DNA from: Gemmatimonadota bacterium
GTDB taxonomy: Bacteria > Latescibacterota > UBA2968 > UBA8231
Assembly: GCA_009840005.1 (NCBI GenBank)
Contig: VXOR01000081.1
Coordinates: 17,578-81,577, forward strand
Direction of reading: 5' to 3'
Length of the DNA: 64,000 nucleotides
The notes below the pieces were generated by a model. The model saw only the letters and a list, made by a program, of their open reading frames with translations, did no database searches and had not been told where the DNA came from. Shown piece by piece: positions 47,585 through 56,900 of this stretch (its first letter is position 1; each line of letters starts with the position of its first letter). Position numbers and translations under genes: made by a program.

Positions 47585-49249
47585 ATGTCGTGGAGATATT
47601 TTTTAGTTGCCCTCTTGGTGCTTACAGGTTGCGGCCCGGAGAGCAAAACCGCCGATTCTGCCTTAGGCTTGGCCACAGTCGCCGGGAAGGCCATCACTGC
47701 CCTAGATCTCGAACGCTACGAGCAGGAGTTGCCCGACTATCTGCGCTCAAAGAAAGAGGGCGTGGCTGCTCATCGTGCGCATTTGCAGAGCTTGATCGAC
47801 AAAGAGCTCGTGCTGCGCGAGGCTAGGAAGCGAAGACTGGATCAGCTACCCGACCTGAAGCACGAGCTTTCCAAGATAGTCAATAAGCGCTTAGTTGAAG
47901 AGCTGTCTCGCGAAATGATCGATGACCAGCTCACAATTACCGAAGAGGAGCTTCGTACAACCTATGAGGAGGACTCGCTAGGTTGGGAAATCTGGCCGGC
48001 ACACATCCTTTCCGCTAGCGAAGAAGACGCCCGCGAAATCATCCGCCTGCTAGATGCAGGGGCTAGCTTCTCCGAATTGGCTCGAGAGCGTTCCCGCGCC
48101 GCCGACGCAGACAAAGGCGGTAATCTCGGTGCCTTCTTCGACCAATCTGGTGCCGTGTCCAGCCTGCGCGATGGCACCTTCCACTTGGAGGAAGGCCAGG
48201 TCAGCGAGCCGATTCGCACCATCGACGGCTATGAGGTGATCAAGGTGCTCAAAAAGCAGCGCATTCCCTTCGAGCAGTTGCGCGGCGATATCGCCAAGCA
48301 GCTGAGTCAGCGCAAGTGGAAGAGGAGGCGCGAAGTATTCATAGATTCGCTCAAGAAGGCGCACGACCTGCGCTATCACCGCGACCGCATCCACGCCGTG
48401 CTCGATGGACTGCATCGCCGTGGACTGGACCAAGCACAAGCTCAGGCACCGCTAGTCGAATACACAGGCGGTGCGATCAAGGTGGGCGACTTTGTACAGG
48501 AGCTGCTCGCCGTGGAAAAAGGTGCACTGCCGCCCGACAGCGCAGCGGTCTTCCACGTGCTTGAGCTCTGGGCTCTGCCCGATTCGCTATTGGCCCTTGA
48601 AGCCCGTGTTCAGGGGCTACATCAGAGGGCTGACATAGTGGAGTGGAAAAAGAAAAAGCACGAGAAGCTCCTCGCGTCCCAATTGCGCCTAGACGAGGTC
48701 GAGGGTAGGGTCGAGGTGCCGGACGCCGAAGTTAGAGCTTATTACGAAAAATACCTCGATACCTACAAGTCCTTGCCCGGTGTCATCGATATGACTGAGG
48801 TGCTGGTCGGTACGCACGCGGAGGCTGAGGCGATCCTCGCCCGGGCGCGTGCCGGGGAACGACTAGAGGAATTGGCCATTCGCCACTCCGTGCGGTCCGG
48901 CATGAAGCCGGTGGGTGGCCACACCTTCGCCGACAGTGGCCGGGTCACCATCGAGTCGCTCTATCAGTCACCGTACCGCACCTTCTTTGGCGACAGCAAT
49001 TCCAAAGACGTCGGGGTCCTACAAGACCCAATGGAAGTCCAAGAAAAATACAGCGTGTTTCGCCTAGATCAGCCTTATGAGATGGAGTTGGTGCCCTTCA
49101 AGCAGGTGCAGCGGCCCATTCGCGTTAAGATCCGCAAGCGCCGCGAAGGTGTGCTCTTTAACGCGTTCCTCGACTCGCTGCGACGAGTGGAGGCCGATCA
49201 GGTGCAAATCAGCGAGGAAGTACTCTCCCGCTACGCGGTCGGGCGTTAA
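47585..49249 (+). CDS. SurA/PpiC-type peptidyl-prolyl isomerase lipoprotein
   Basis: A 554-residue lipoprotein (lipobox ending LTGC; ATG at 47585 follows AGGTGAG). An N-terminal chaperone-like helical part (LIDKELVLREARKRRLDQLP) precedes a parvulin domain at about 140-235 (AHILSASEEDAREIIRLLDAG, FSELARERSRAADADKGGNL, GYEVIKVLKKQ). A second, weaker parvulin-like unit is near 400-505 (TEVLVGTHAEAEAILARARAG, LEELAIRHSVRSGMKPVGGH). Such proteins fold outer-membrane proteins in the periplasm. Its place behind large envelope proteins suggests that it handles them. Confidence 0.83.
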   Translation: MSWRYFLVALLVLTGCGPESKTADSALGLATVAGKAITALDLERYEQELPDYLRSKKEGVAAHRAHLQSLIDKELVLREARKRRLDQLPDLKHELSKIVNKRLVEELSREMIDDQLTITEEELRTTYEEDSLGWEIWPAHILSASEEDAREIIRLLDAGASFSELARERSRAADADKGGNLGAFFDQSGAVSSLRDGTFHLEEGQVSEPIRTIDGYEVIKVLKKQRIPFEQLRGDIAKQLSQRKWKRRREVFIDSLKKAHDLRYHRDRIHAVLDGLHRRGLDQAQAQAPLVEYTGGAIKVGDFVQELLAVEKGALPPDSAAVFHVLELWALPDSLLALEARVQGLHQRADIVEWKKKKHEKLLASQLRLDEVEGRVEVPDAEVRAYYEKYLDTYKSLPGVIDMTEVLVGTHAEAEAILARARAGERLEELAIRHSVRSGMKPVGGHTFADSGRVTIESLYQSPYRTFFGDSNSKDVGVLQDPMEVQEKYSVFRLDQPYEMELVPFKQVQRPIRVKIRKRREGVLFNAFLDSLRRVEADQVQISEEVLSRYAVGR

Positions 49250-49270
49250 ATCCTCAAACCTCAAATTCCA

Positions 49271-51304
49271 ATGAACTCAGGGGCCATGCGCGGTCGGTTC
49301 GCTGCGCTACTACTCGGCCTAGTGCTGGTCGCGCTCATTGAAGGGGGCTTGTGGCTGGTTCCGGCGTTGGACCCGCCGCCATTTGCCATCCAATTAGCGC
49401 ACGTCGAAGGCCGGGCGCTCCACGCGGTCAACCCGGACTATGCCCGTCGCTTCTTCGCCGACATGGCCGAGCCTATCCGGCGCGGCATCCGCATGACCCC
49501 GAGGCCCTATATCGAACCCGCACCCGAGGGCGCATTGCGCGTGCTCTTTGCTGGGGGTTCGACCGTACAGGGCTACCCCCACCCCAAGCGTTTATCGGCC
49601 CCGTCTTATCTCCAAACAATGCTCGGCGACCTCTTTCCAGAGCACAAGATCGAGGTCTTTAACGCCGGGATCACTGCTGCTTCGAGCTTTGCCATGGCCC
49701 GCGCCGTGGAAGATGGTGTAGCCGCTCTCGGGGCGGACTTGGTCGTAGTCTATACCGGACACAACGAACTATACGGGGTTTATGGGGCGGCTTCATTGGC
49801 CCAAGGAGGGCAAGCAGTATGGATGAAACGGATCCACTACTCACTAGTGCAGTGGCGGCTGAGACCCTTGGTCGGCAAGCTGATAGGACCGTTGGGAAAA
49901 GAGTGGGCGGGTGGTCCCTTAATCGAGGTGATGTCTAAGGCGGGCGCGATCCCAGCGTCCGATCCGCGGCGGGCGCAGGCTGCGGCCAATCTAGAGACCA
50001 ATCTTCGCGACGTAGCGGACTTTTGCCGAGCGCGGCGCATTCCCCTAGTGCTCTGTACAGTGACTAGCAACGAGCGCGGTTTCGCACCAGCGCGCATTGA
50101 GCCACCTTTGCCGGATGGGGAGCGCGTGCGCTATGGGGATTTTTTGGCGCAGGGCCATCGGGAGCAAGCGTCACCGGCCGCGTTGGCGGCCTTGGAGCAG
50201 GCCGAGGAGCTCTATGCGGACGACGCCTATTTGCACTTCTTGCGCGGTTATCACTTAGAGCGGTTGGGTCGTGGCGCTAGGGCGCGGGTGGCTTATGTGC
50301 AGGCGCGCGAGTTGGATCCGCGGCCTTGGCGGGCGACGGCAACTCTAAACGAGGTAGTGCGCCGAGTCGCAGCGGAACAAGGAGTGCTGCTAGCCGATGT
50401 GGAGTCTCGCTTCCTCACTCACAGCCCAGAAGAAGGCGTGGGTTGGGAACTGATGGTTGATCACTTGCACCCGGCAGCGACCGGCCAGGTGCTCTTGGCT
50501 CGAGCCATTGTCGCTGCGTTGGAAGGAGCACCGGCCCCTTGGCAGGTCGCGGCCGGCGCTGCGAATCGGTTGGCGGCCGCCGGTGAATACCGTCGCAGGC
50601 TCGGCGACCTACCCGTCGAGCGGCTAGCCGTGCTACGGGCCATGGCCGTACTCTTGGCTTCACCTCCTTTGGATGAGGGAAACGAGGGGCAGGTACAGAC
50701 CTTGCGCCAGCAGGCTGAGGCCCTGTGGGACGAACTGAGTGCTGGAGAGCAGAGCGGAGTTGAGCGATGGCAAATGGGAGCGGGGCCGGAGCTATTGGCG
50801 CTGAATGTCGCGGACGCTTGTTACGCCGCTCAGGAGTACGAACGTGCGCGAGCCTATTATCGCGCGGCCCGTTTGGAGGAGCCTTATACGATATGGGGCG
50901 ATTTGTGGAGCACGCTGCGCTATGTCCGTTGCGGACAACTCGCGGGGGATTCTATTGGACCGGTTGAGTACTCCGCGCTCCACACCCTGCTAGACCGCTT
51001 GCGCTTCTTAAGCGAGGCTCCAGATTTTTCCTTGGGGTTACAAGACTTTATCCGCGGCTATGCCTACCATTTGCTCGGAGAGCATGGCAAGGCGTTGGCA
51101 GTGCTAGAGCAGGCTGTGCAAGACGCGAATATCCGCAAGACGTTCACAACGGACTTATTAGAGCTGATCGTCGCCGAGTTGATGATTGCGGGCCGCTTAG
51201 CCGACGCTGAGCGATATGCGGTAGAAATAGCCGCTGAACAGGGCCAAGAGGCGTTCGGTCGTGCCCTCGTCGAGCAGATCAGGGCGAGTCAGAAGCCGCG
51301 CTGA
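49271..51304 (+). CDS. SGNH/GDSL-type hydrolase with inserted and C-terminal helical repeats
   Basis: A 677-residue protein with an N-terminal membrane anchor or signal (LLLGLVLVALIEGGLWLVPAL). SGNH blocks are the serine motif LFAGGSTVQGYP, the asparagine motif VVYTGHNELYG and the Asp-His motif DHLHPAATGQ. Between the second and third block lies a TPR-like helical segment (ALEQAEELYADDAYLHFLRGYHLERLGR, ARVAYVQARELDP). The last 200 residues are again helical and TPR-like. Such enzymes often modify acyl groups of surface glycans. The 3' end overlaps the convergent CRTAC1 gene by 26 bp. Confidence 0.78.
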   Translation: MNSGAMRGRFAALLLGLVLVALIEGGLWLVPALDPPPFAIQLAHVEGRALHAVNPDYARRFFADMAEPIRRGIRMTPRPYIEPAPEGALRVLFAGGSTVQGYPHPKRLSAPSYLQTMLGDLFPEHKIEVFNAGITAASSFAMARAVEDGVAALGADLVVVYTGHNELYGVYGAASLAQGGQAVWMKRIHYSLVQWRLRPLVGKLIGPLGKEWAGGPLIEVMSKAGAIPASDPRRAQAAANLETNLRDVADFCRARRIPLVLCTVTSNERGFAPARIEPPLPDGERVRYGDFLAQGHREQASPAALAALEQAEELYADDAYLHFLRGYHLERLGRGARARVAYVQARELDPRPWRATATLNEVVRRVAAEQGVLLADVESRFLTHSPEEGVGWELMVDHLHPAATGQVLLARAIVAALEGAPAPWQVAAGAANRLAAAGEYRRRLGDLPVERLAVLRAMAVLLASPPLDEGNEGQVQTLRQQAEALWDELSAGEQSGVERWQMGAGPELLALNVADACYAAQEYERARAYYRAARLEEPYTIWGDLWSTLRYVRCGQLAGDSIGPVEYSALHTLLDRLRFLSEAPDFSLGLQDFIRGYAYHLLGEHGKALAVLEQAVQDANIRKTFTTDLLELIVAELMIAGRLADAERYAVEIAAEQGQEAFGRALVEQIRASQKPR

Positions 51305-53000
51305 TGCCCTCGCCTTCGACGAGCGCGATGGCTTGGTTGGCTGCAAAGGGGCCGAATTGTTCCACGCGGCCCGAAGGCCAGCGCACTTCTAGCGCGTCAA
51401 GTTGCGGTCGTTTGCCCAGTCCCAAACAGATGCGGAGTTGGCTCTGCGATAGGTACGAGCGGCTGCCGCGCAGTTCCCTAGTCTGGACCAAGTCGCCGCT
51501 GGTCGCCGTCAGTCGGGCACCGATGCCGTTTGGGTTGCCGTTGACTCCTGCGAGCTGGATGGTGATCCAGTGGTTGGCGTCGCCTTGATCGTTGCGCAAC
51601 AAGCTGAGCGGTTGCCCCAAATTAAAAACTAATAGATCGGGATCGCCGTCGCCGTCGTAGTCGCCGGTGGCACTACCGCGGCTGACGCGCTCTAAGGCGA
51701 AGCCGGGGCCGACTGTCGCGGAAACCTCGACGAAGCGGCCACCGTCATTGCGGAAGAGCAAATTGCGCTGTCCATAGCTGGTGGATTGGTCGATGTCGAG
51801 GACGTTGTCGAGGACGTGACCGTTGGCGGCAAACAGATCTAGATCGCCGTCGAGATCGGGGTCGAAAAACTGGGTGCCAAACCCGAGAAAGGGCAGCGAC
51901 GGCAAGCCCACCCCGGCAGTAAAGGTCGCAACCGAGAAGAAGCCGCCTTCGCCTCGATAGAGCGCGTTAGGCTCGGCCTGGAAGTTGGTCACCGTCAAAT
52001 CGAGTACGCCGTCGCCGTTGTAGTCGCCCCAATCTACCCCCATGCCTGCTTCCATCTGCCCATCTTGGCCATAAGCTACTCCCATCAGTCCGGCTCGTTC
52101 GGCAAAGGTTCCGTCGTGCCTGTTGTGGTAGAGGAAATTGCGCACCGCGTCGTTGGCCACGTAGATGTCGGGCCAACCGTCGCTGTCGTAGTCGCCAAAA
52201 ACCACCCCCAGCCCCTTGCCGCTCGCATCGGCGATGCCCGCCCCTGTCGAGACATCAACAAAGTGCCCCATGCCGTCGTTTCGGTAGAGCAGATCGGCTT
52301 GGCCTTGGAAGTTGTCTGGATGCGGATAGCCGACAGGTGCTTGACCGCCATAGCTTTCGTAGCCGGCCATATAGGGCACTTGGTCGGCGCGAGCTGCGGC
52401 CGGATCGTAGGCTACGTAGTTGGCGACATAGAGGTCGAGATCGCCGTCGCGGTCGTAATCGGCAAAGGCGCAGCTCGTGCCCCAGCGCGCATCGGCAACG
52501 CCGGCCTGCCGTCCCATTTCGGCAAAGTGTCCGTCGTCGTTGCGAAAGAGTGCATTGGGGCCAAAGTTGGTCAAATAGAGGTCGAGGTCGCCGTCGCGGT
52601 CGTAGTCGGCCGCGGCAACCCCCATGCCAACTCCTGGGTGGGCGACCCCGGCCGCGACCGAGACAAAGCGCTGGCCGTCGTTGCGAAAGAGGCTATTGAC
52701 AGGAGCCGCATCGCGTGGATCGGCGGCGATAAAAGCGCCGTTTACGGCGTAAACATCTAAATCGCCATCGTCGTCGTAGTCAAAGAAGGCACCCCCGCCG
52801 CCCATGGTCTCGGGGAAGTAGCGCTGAGGACTGCGACCGTTTTCGTGCTGCCATGTTAGGCCGACGGCAGACGCTACTTCGACGAAGCGGAGAGACGAGG
52901 CTGCGGGCGCGGCGTGCGGCAACGGTGCAGGTGGTGTGGTATCTTCGGTGGCGCTACAGGCCAGACAGAGCAAGCAGATGAGAAAAACTAGCATGGACAT
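51279..53000 (-). CDS. CRTAC1-like lipoprotein with FG-GAP/VCBS repeats and ASPIC/UnbV domain, copy 1
   Basis: A 573-residue exported protein. The start MSMLVFLICLLCLAC gives a lipobox; it sits one base past the stop of the TPR gene, and the open frame further upstream is a shadow of that gene. The body is a seven-bladed-type propeller of FG-GAP calcium repeats (FFDYDDDGDLDVYAVNG, ADYDRDGDLDLYLTNFG, GDYDSDGWPDIYVAND). The C-terminal ASPIC/UnbV domain shows GIGARLTATSGD, SYLSQSQLRICLGLG and VRWPSGRVEQF. It is the last of five genes; a paralogue is the second. These proteins are probably secreted adhesins or matrix proteins. Confidence 0.85.
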   Translation of the reverse strand: MSMLVFLICLLCLACSATEDTTPPAPLPHAAPAASSLRFVEVASAVGLTWQHENGRSPQRYFPETMGGGGAFFDYDDDGDLDVYAVNGAFIAADPRDAAPVNSLFRNDGQRFVSVAAGVAHPGVGMGVAAADYDRDGDLDLYLTNFGPNALFRNDDGHFAEMGRQAGVADARWGTSCAFADYDRDGDLDLYVANYVAYDPAAARADQVPYMAGYESYGGQAPVGYPHPDNFQGQADLLYRNDGMGHFVDVSTGAGIADASGKGLGVVFGDYDSDGWPDIYVANDAVRNFLYHNRHDGTFAERAGLMGVAYGQDGQMEAGMGVDWGDYNGDGVLDLTVTNFQAEPNALYRGEGGFFSVATFTAGVGLPSLPFLGFGTQFFDPDLDGDLDLFAANGHVLDNVLDIDQSTSYGQRNLLFRNDGGRFVEVSATVGPGFALERVSRGSATGDYDGDGDPDLLVFNLGQPLSLLRNDQGDANHWITIQLAGVNGNPNGIGARLTATSGDLVQTRELRGSRSYLSQSQLRICLGLGKRPQLDALEVRWPSGRVEQFGPFAANQAIALVEGEGISAASDSP

Positions 53001-53001
53001 A

Positions 53002-54504
53002 TCAGGGGCTCGGCAGTTGGGCGAGTCGCTCACGGGCTTGGCGCAGGAAGTCTGGGTCGCCTTGCCACTTGTCGATAAAGGTTTGGTAGCAACGGCGTGC
53101 CTCCGAGATCTCACCTTGGGCTTGGTACACGGTTGCCAGAGCGTAATAGGTCCGCGCAAAGGTTGAGTCGGCGGCAATGGCTGCCTGATAGGCCCGTTGC
53201 GCCCGGTCTAGCTGTCCCTTTTGCAAGAAGAGGCTGCCGAGATTGTAGTGGGCATCGGCCAGGGTTGAATCGGCGGCAATGGCCGATTCTAGCGCCTGTT
53301 GGGCCGCCGCTTCATATCCCAAACTTAGCTGGACATGAGCGAGGTTATTCCAAGCGGTAGCTAAGGAAGAATCCAAAGCTAGTGCGTGCTCGAAGGCTGT
53401 GCGGGCCTTTTGATACTGGTTGCGCCGCATATAGACATAGCCACGGGCGAAATGGAGCTTGCTAGTGCGTACATCCTCGGGGTGCTGAGAGATGCCTCGG
53501 CGGCATAGTTTGAGCACTTCTTGGTCTTCTCCTCGCGCCGACAAAAGACCGCTTAGCGAAATTAGCGCCTCTAAATCGTTCGGGTCGGCCAATAGTACAG
53601 CCCGATAGTGAATAAGGGCGTCGTCGTTTCGACCGAGTTGCCGATAGTGATGGGCTAGCTGCAAACGAGTCTCGCGATCGTCGGGATTGGCGTCGAGCTG
53701 GCGGCGCAGGTGCGCGACTTGAGCAGCGTGAGTGGCGAGGGCTTCAAAGCGCGCCAGTGCCGCCTGCGCTTGGGTTGGCTGTCCCAGTCCCAAAAGCGCC
53801 GAAGAAAGGTTGTAGTGGGTCTCAATCAGGTGTGGATCGAACGCGCGCGCGCGGCGAAAGGCGGCCAACGCTTCTGGGTAACGCCGCTCGGCTAGGTGCA
53901 GCAAGCCCAACAGGCGGTGGTTTTCGGCTTGGGTCGAGTCTTGGGCTAGGGCTAGGGCTAGGGCGGCTCGGGCCTCGTCATAGCGTCCTTGACGCAAATA
54001 GAGCCGACCGAGTTGTTGCCGCACGTCAAGGTCTTCCCCGCCCATCGCTAGTGCCGTGTGCAGTCCTTTTTCGGCCAGATCATAGCGCCCCTGTTTGGCG
54101 TAGAAGAGAGGTAGGGTGCGGAGGGCGGGGACGTAGGTCGGAATGTGTTCGAGCAACTTGATAGCCAGCGGCAGGTGCCCTCGGTCGGCCTCGATTACCG
54201 CGAGGTTTTGCTGGGCGCGATGATAGGTGGAGTCGGCTGCGAGCGCGGCTTTGTAGGCCTGGACGGCCCGCTCCATGTGCCCGAGCCGGGCGTCGAGATC
54301 GCCCAATGCACAGTGCGCTGCGGCGTCGAGTGAGTCTAGGGTTAGCGCTTTTTCAAAGGCGTACCTTGCCTCGGCGTAGCGGTGTTCTTCGGCAAAGGCG
54401 AGTCCGGCCTGCACCAAGTGATCGCTTTCTTCTTCTAGGCCAGAATCTACCCCGCAACTACTTAACATCGCCCATAGTACGACGAGTGGGATAGCCAAGC
54501 TCAT
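53002..54504 (-). CDS. TPR lipoprotein, copy 1
   Basis: A 500-residue protein with an N-terminal signal ending in a lipobox (LWAMLSSC) and then at least eleven tetratricopeptide units, for example YEARYAFEKALTLDSLDAAAH, YQKARTAFEHALALDSSLATA and LDRAQRAYQAAIAADSTFART. TPR arrays bind peptides or other proteins. Its start overlaps the stop of the upstream TPR gene as ATGA, and the CRTAC1 gene begins one base after its stop. Confidence 0.85.
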   Translation of the reverse strand: MSLAIPLVVLWAMLSSCGVDSGLEEESDHLVQAGLAFAEEHRYAEARYAFEKALTLDSLDAAAHCALGDLDARLGHMERAVQAYKAALAADSTYHRAQQNLAVIEADRGHLPLAIKLLEHIPTYVPALRTLPLFYAKQGRYDLAEKGLHTALAMGGEDLDVRQQLGRLYLRQGRYDEARAALALALAQDSTQAENHRLLGLLHLAERRYPEALAAFRRARAFDPHLIETHYNLSSALLGLGQPTQAQAALARFEALATHAAQVAHLRRQLDANPDDRETRLQLAHHYRQLGRNDDALIHYRAVLLADPNDLEALISLSGLLSARGEDQEVLKLCRRGISQHPEDVRTSKLHFARGYVYMRRNQYQKARTAFEHALALDSSLATAWNNLAHVQLSLGYEAAAQQALESAIAADSTLADAHYNLGSLFLQKGQLDRAQRAYQAAIAADSTFARTYYALATVYQAQGEISEARRCYQTFIDKWQGDPDFLRQARERLAQLPSP

Positions 54505-55835
54505 CGCGGTGCGTGCTCTTGCGCGGATAGTTGCCGTCGGGCCTCGGCGATTTTGGCCTTTAAAGATTCACTGGCCGCTCCACCAGACGGAATGTTCTCC
54601 CAGAGCGCAATGGCCCGGGCGAATTCGCCGCGGCGGGCGTGAATATCACCGAGCAGTATGTGGGCACTATAGAGCTTTGCGTCTATTTCGATAGCCCGCT
54701 CGACAGCCGCCTGCGCTTGGTCCAGTTGATCCATTTCGAGGAACACATTGCCGAGATTGGAGTAGTAAAAACCCGTAGATGGGGAAAACCGCACGGCCCG
54801 CTCGTATTGTTTGAGGGCCTTTTCTAGTTGGCCTTGCTTGTGAAGGATTAGGCCCAGATTGTTGTGGCTTTCGGCTAGGGTTGAGTCGTGGCTCAATGCT
54901 TCGAGGTAATAGTGCGCCGCTAAATCGTCCTTGCCTCGGCGCTGGAGCAGCGTGCCCAATCCTTGGTACCCCAAGCCATAGGTCGAATCGATGAGAATGG
55001 ACTGGCGATAGTGCTCGACGGCTAGTTTGAGACGCCCAAATCGACTGTAGAGGGCGGCGAGGTTAGAATGGGTTTGGGGTTGGTTGGGGTGCTGGCGTAG
55101 CGCATCTTGATGGGGTTTGAGCTGGGTATTTTGTTCGTCCAAGACTCGCGCGCGCTCAAGGGCGCGTTGCCCCTCTGCGGCGCGGCCCATGCGCAACAGA
55201 GCCTGCCCGATTCCGAGGAACGCGGTCGGCTCGTGAGGACTGAGGTGCGCGACTTGGCGCAGTTGGCGCTCGGCTTCTTGGTAGTTGCCTAACTTTAGAT
55301 CCACTTGACCTAGCTGTAGTCGAGCTTGGAGGTGGGTGGAGTCGGCAGTGGCGATGGCGGCGAAAATTTCGCGGGCCTCTTGTAGCTGGCCTTCGCGCTG
55401 ATGGATCACGCCTAGTATGTAGCTTGCTTCAACCGCGTTGGGGGCTAGTTTCAGTGCCTCGGTGAGGAGTTGGCGAGCTTCCTCTACTTTGCCGTGTACA
55501 TCATAGAACATTTTGCCCAAGGCGATGCGCGGGCCAGCGTAGTCGGGTTTTAGTTCAAGTGCTTTCTCAAACTGAGTCTGCGCCTCGGCAAAACGACTCT
55601 GGGCGTGCAATACAACGCCGAGATAGTAATGGTATTGGGGGTTGTCCGGGGCTTGTTGCAGCACTTGGCGATAGGCTTGCTCGGCTTGGGAGAAGAGGCC
55701 GCGGGCTTGGAGCGCTCGACCGGTGGCAAAAATCTGAGCCGCCGTACTGGTCGGCGGAGAGGTCGCTTGCGGTGGATCGGGTGTTTCGCGATCGCAGGCA
55801 GCGAATATAAACAAGAAAAGTAGGACAAAGCGCAT
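54501..55835 (-). CDS. TPR lipoprotein, copy 2
   Basis: A 444-residue paralogue of the next gene. The start MRFVLLFLFIFAAC gives a signal and lipobox; upstream in-frame codons fall inside the CRTAC1 gene and are rejected. About ten TPR units follow (FSQAEQAYRQVLQQAPDNPQYHY, LEKALKQYERAVRFSPSTGFYY). The start is 4 bp beyond the stop of the upstream CRTAC1 gene, and its stop overlaps the next start (ATGA). Confidence 0.85.
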   Translation of the reverse strand: MRFVLLFLFIFAACDRETPDPPQATSPPTSTAAQIFATGRALQARGLFSQAEQAYRQVLQQAPDNPQYHYYLGVVLHAQSRFAEAQTQFEKALELKPDYAGPRIALGKMFYDVHGKVEEARQLLTEALKLAPNAVEASYILGVIHQREGQLQEAREIFAAIATADSTHLQARLQLGQVDLKLGNYQEAERQLRQVAHLSPHEPTAFLGIGQALLRMGRAAEGQRALERARVLDEQNTQLKPHQDALRQHPNQPQTHSNLAALYSRFGRLKLAVEHYRQSILIDSTYGLGYQGLGTLLQRRGKDDLAAHYYLEALSHDSTLAESHNNLGLILHKQGQLEKALKQYERAVRFSPSTGFYYSNLGNVFLEMDQLDQAQAAVERAIEIDAKLYSAHILLGDIHARRGEFARAIALWENIPSGGAASESLKAKIAEARRQLSAQEHAPR

Positions 55836-55839
55836 GGTT

Positions 55840-56892
55840 CTACTCCGATATGAGGCGATTGACGCCCCGATGAATGACGTAGTGGTGGTCGGCCGACACG
55901 GCGTGAAAAATCTGACGCTCGCCACTTGGCCAAGTGATTTCAATATCGGCCTCAGAAGCTGTCCCCAAGCCGAAGTGCAAGCGCGTATCGCTCTGAGCTT
56001 GAAAGCTAGAGCCGGTCAGCACTTCGCGCATTTGGTGCCGGCCGCTAGCTTGGATGTGCACATGCGTCCCGATGGCCTCGATGGCTCCTTGGCGCAGCGT
56101 CAATAGCAACCAGTGGCCCTTGTCTTCGACGTCGTTGCGCAAGAGGGCGGGAGAGTCGTCGAGATTGGCGACGAGGATGTCGAGGTCGCCATCGCTGTCA
56201 TAATCGCCGTTGGCCGCGCCGCGGCTGACCCGTTCGGTAGCGAGAGTCGGCCCGTTGGCGGTTTCCCGAAAGCGCCCGTCGCCCAAGTTGCGCTGGCGGT
56301 AGCGGAGGCCGCCGCCGCCCCGTTCAATGGCTGGCATGAGGTGGCCGTTGGCGACGAAGAGATCCTGCCAGCCGTCGTGGTCGTAGTCAAAAAAGAAGGT
56401 TCCCCAGCCCATAAAAGGGCGACTGCTGCTGGCTAAACCGGCGCGCCCAGTGACATCGGTGAAGAAACTATCGCCTTCGTTGCGGTAGAGGGTATTGTGA
56501 TCTTGGGAGAAATTGGTCACGACAATGTCCACCTGTAGGTCATTGTCATAGTCAGCCAAGGTCACGCCCATGCCGGCTTGAGCGCGCCCATTGCCGCTAT
56601 AGGCCGTGCCGGTTGCCAGCGAGATATTGACGAAGCGACCCCCATCATTGCGAAAGAGGCTGTTGGGATGCCCGTCGTTGGCGACATAGAGGTCGCGGTC
56701 GCCGTCGCGGTCGTAGTCCCAAAAGCCGCCGCCAGCCGATTGGGTCTCGATGATGTACTGCTTGTCGGCTCCGCCGGACTGGTTGATGAAGGCAATACCG
56801 GCGGCTTGGGTCACGTCGGTAAAAAGCGGTCCAGCACTGAAGACGGGTGCCGCGTAAGCAAGAAGCAAGAGAGCTTGGAGGTAGCTAGACAA
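55840..56892 (-). CDS. CRTAC1-like protein with FG-GAP/VCBS repeats and ASPIC/UnbV domain, copy 2
   Basis: A 350-residue protein read from a TTG codon behind a strong AGGAGG site. It has a signal peptide (LLLAYAAPVFSAGP) but no lipobox. The propeller is shorter than in copy 1 (GFWDYDRDGDRDLYVANDG, LADYDNDLQVDIVVTNFS, NGDYDSDGDLDILVANL). The ASPIC/UnbV end has IGTHVHIQASG, SDTRLHFGLG and ITWPSGERQIF. It lies 8 bp after the glycosyltransferase gene. Confidence 0.82.
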   Translation of the reverse strand: MSSYLQALLLLAYAAPVFSAGPLFTDVTQAAGIAFINQSGGADKQYIIETQSAGGGFWDYDRDGDRDLYVANDGHPNSLFRNDGGRFVNISLATGTAYSGNGRAQAGMGVTLADYDNDLQVDIVVTNFSQDHNTLYRNEGDSFFTDVTGRAGLASSSRPFMGWGTFFFDYDHDGWQDLFVANGHLMPAIERGGGGLRYRQRNLGDGRFRETANGPTLATERVSRGAANGDYDSDGDLDILVANLDDSPALLRNDVEDKGHWLLLTLRQGAIEAIGTHVHIQASGRHQMREVLTGSSFQAQSDTRLHFGLGTASEADIEITWPSGERQIFHAVSADHHYVIHRGVNRLISE

Positions 56893-56900
56893 GGAACCTC

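Noticed and set aside
52065..52760. Valine-rich 231-codon frame antisense to a CRTAC1 gene
   Set aside because: Its repeats are the complement of FG-GAP DGDGD codons, so it is not an independent gene.
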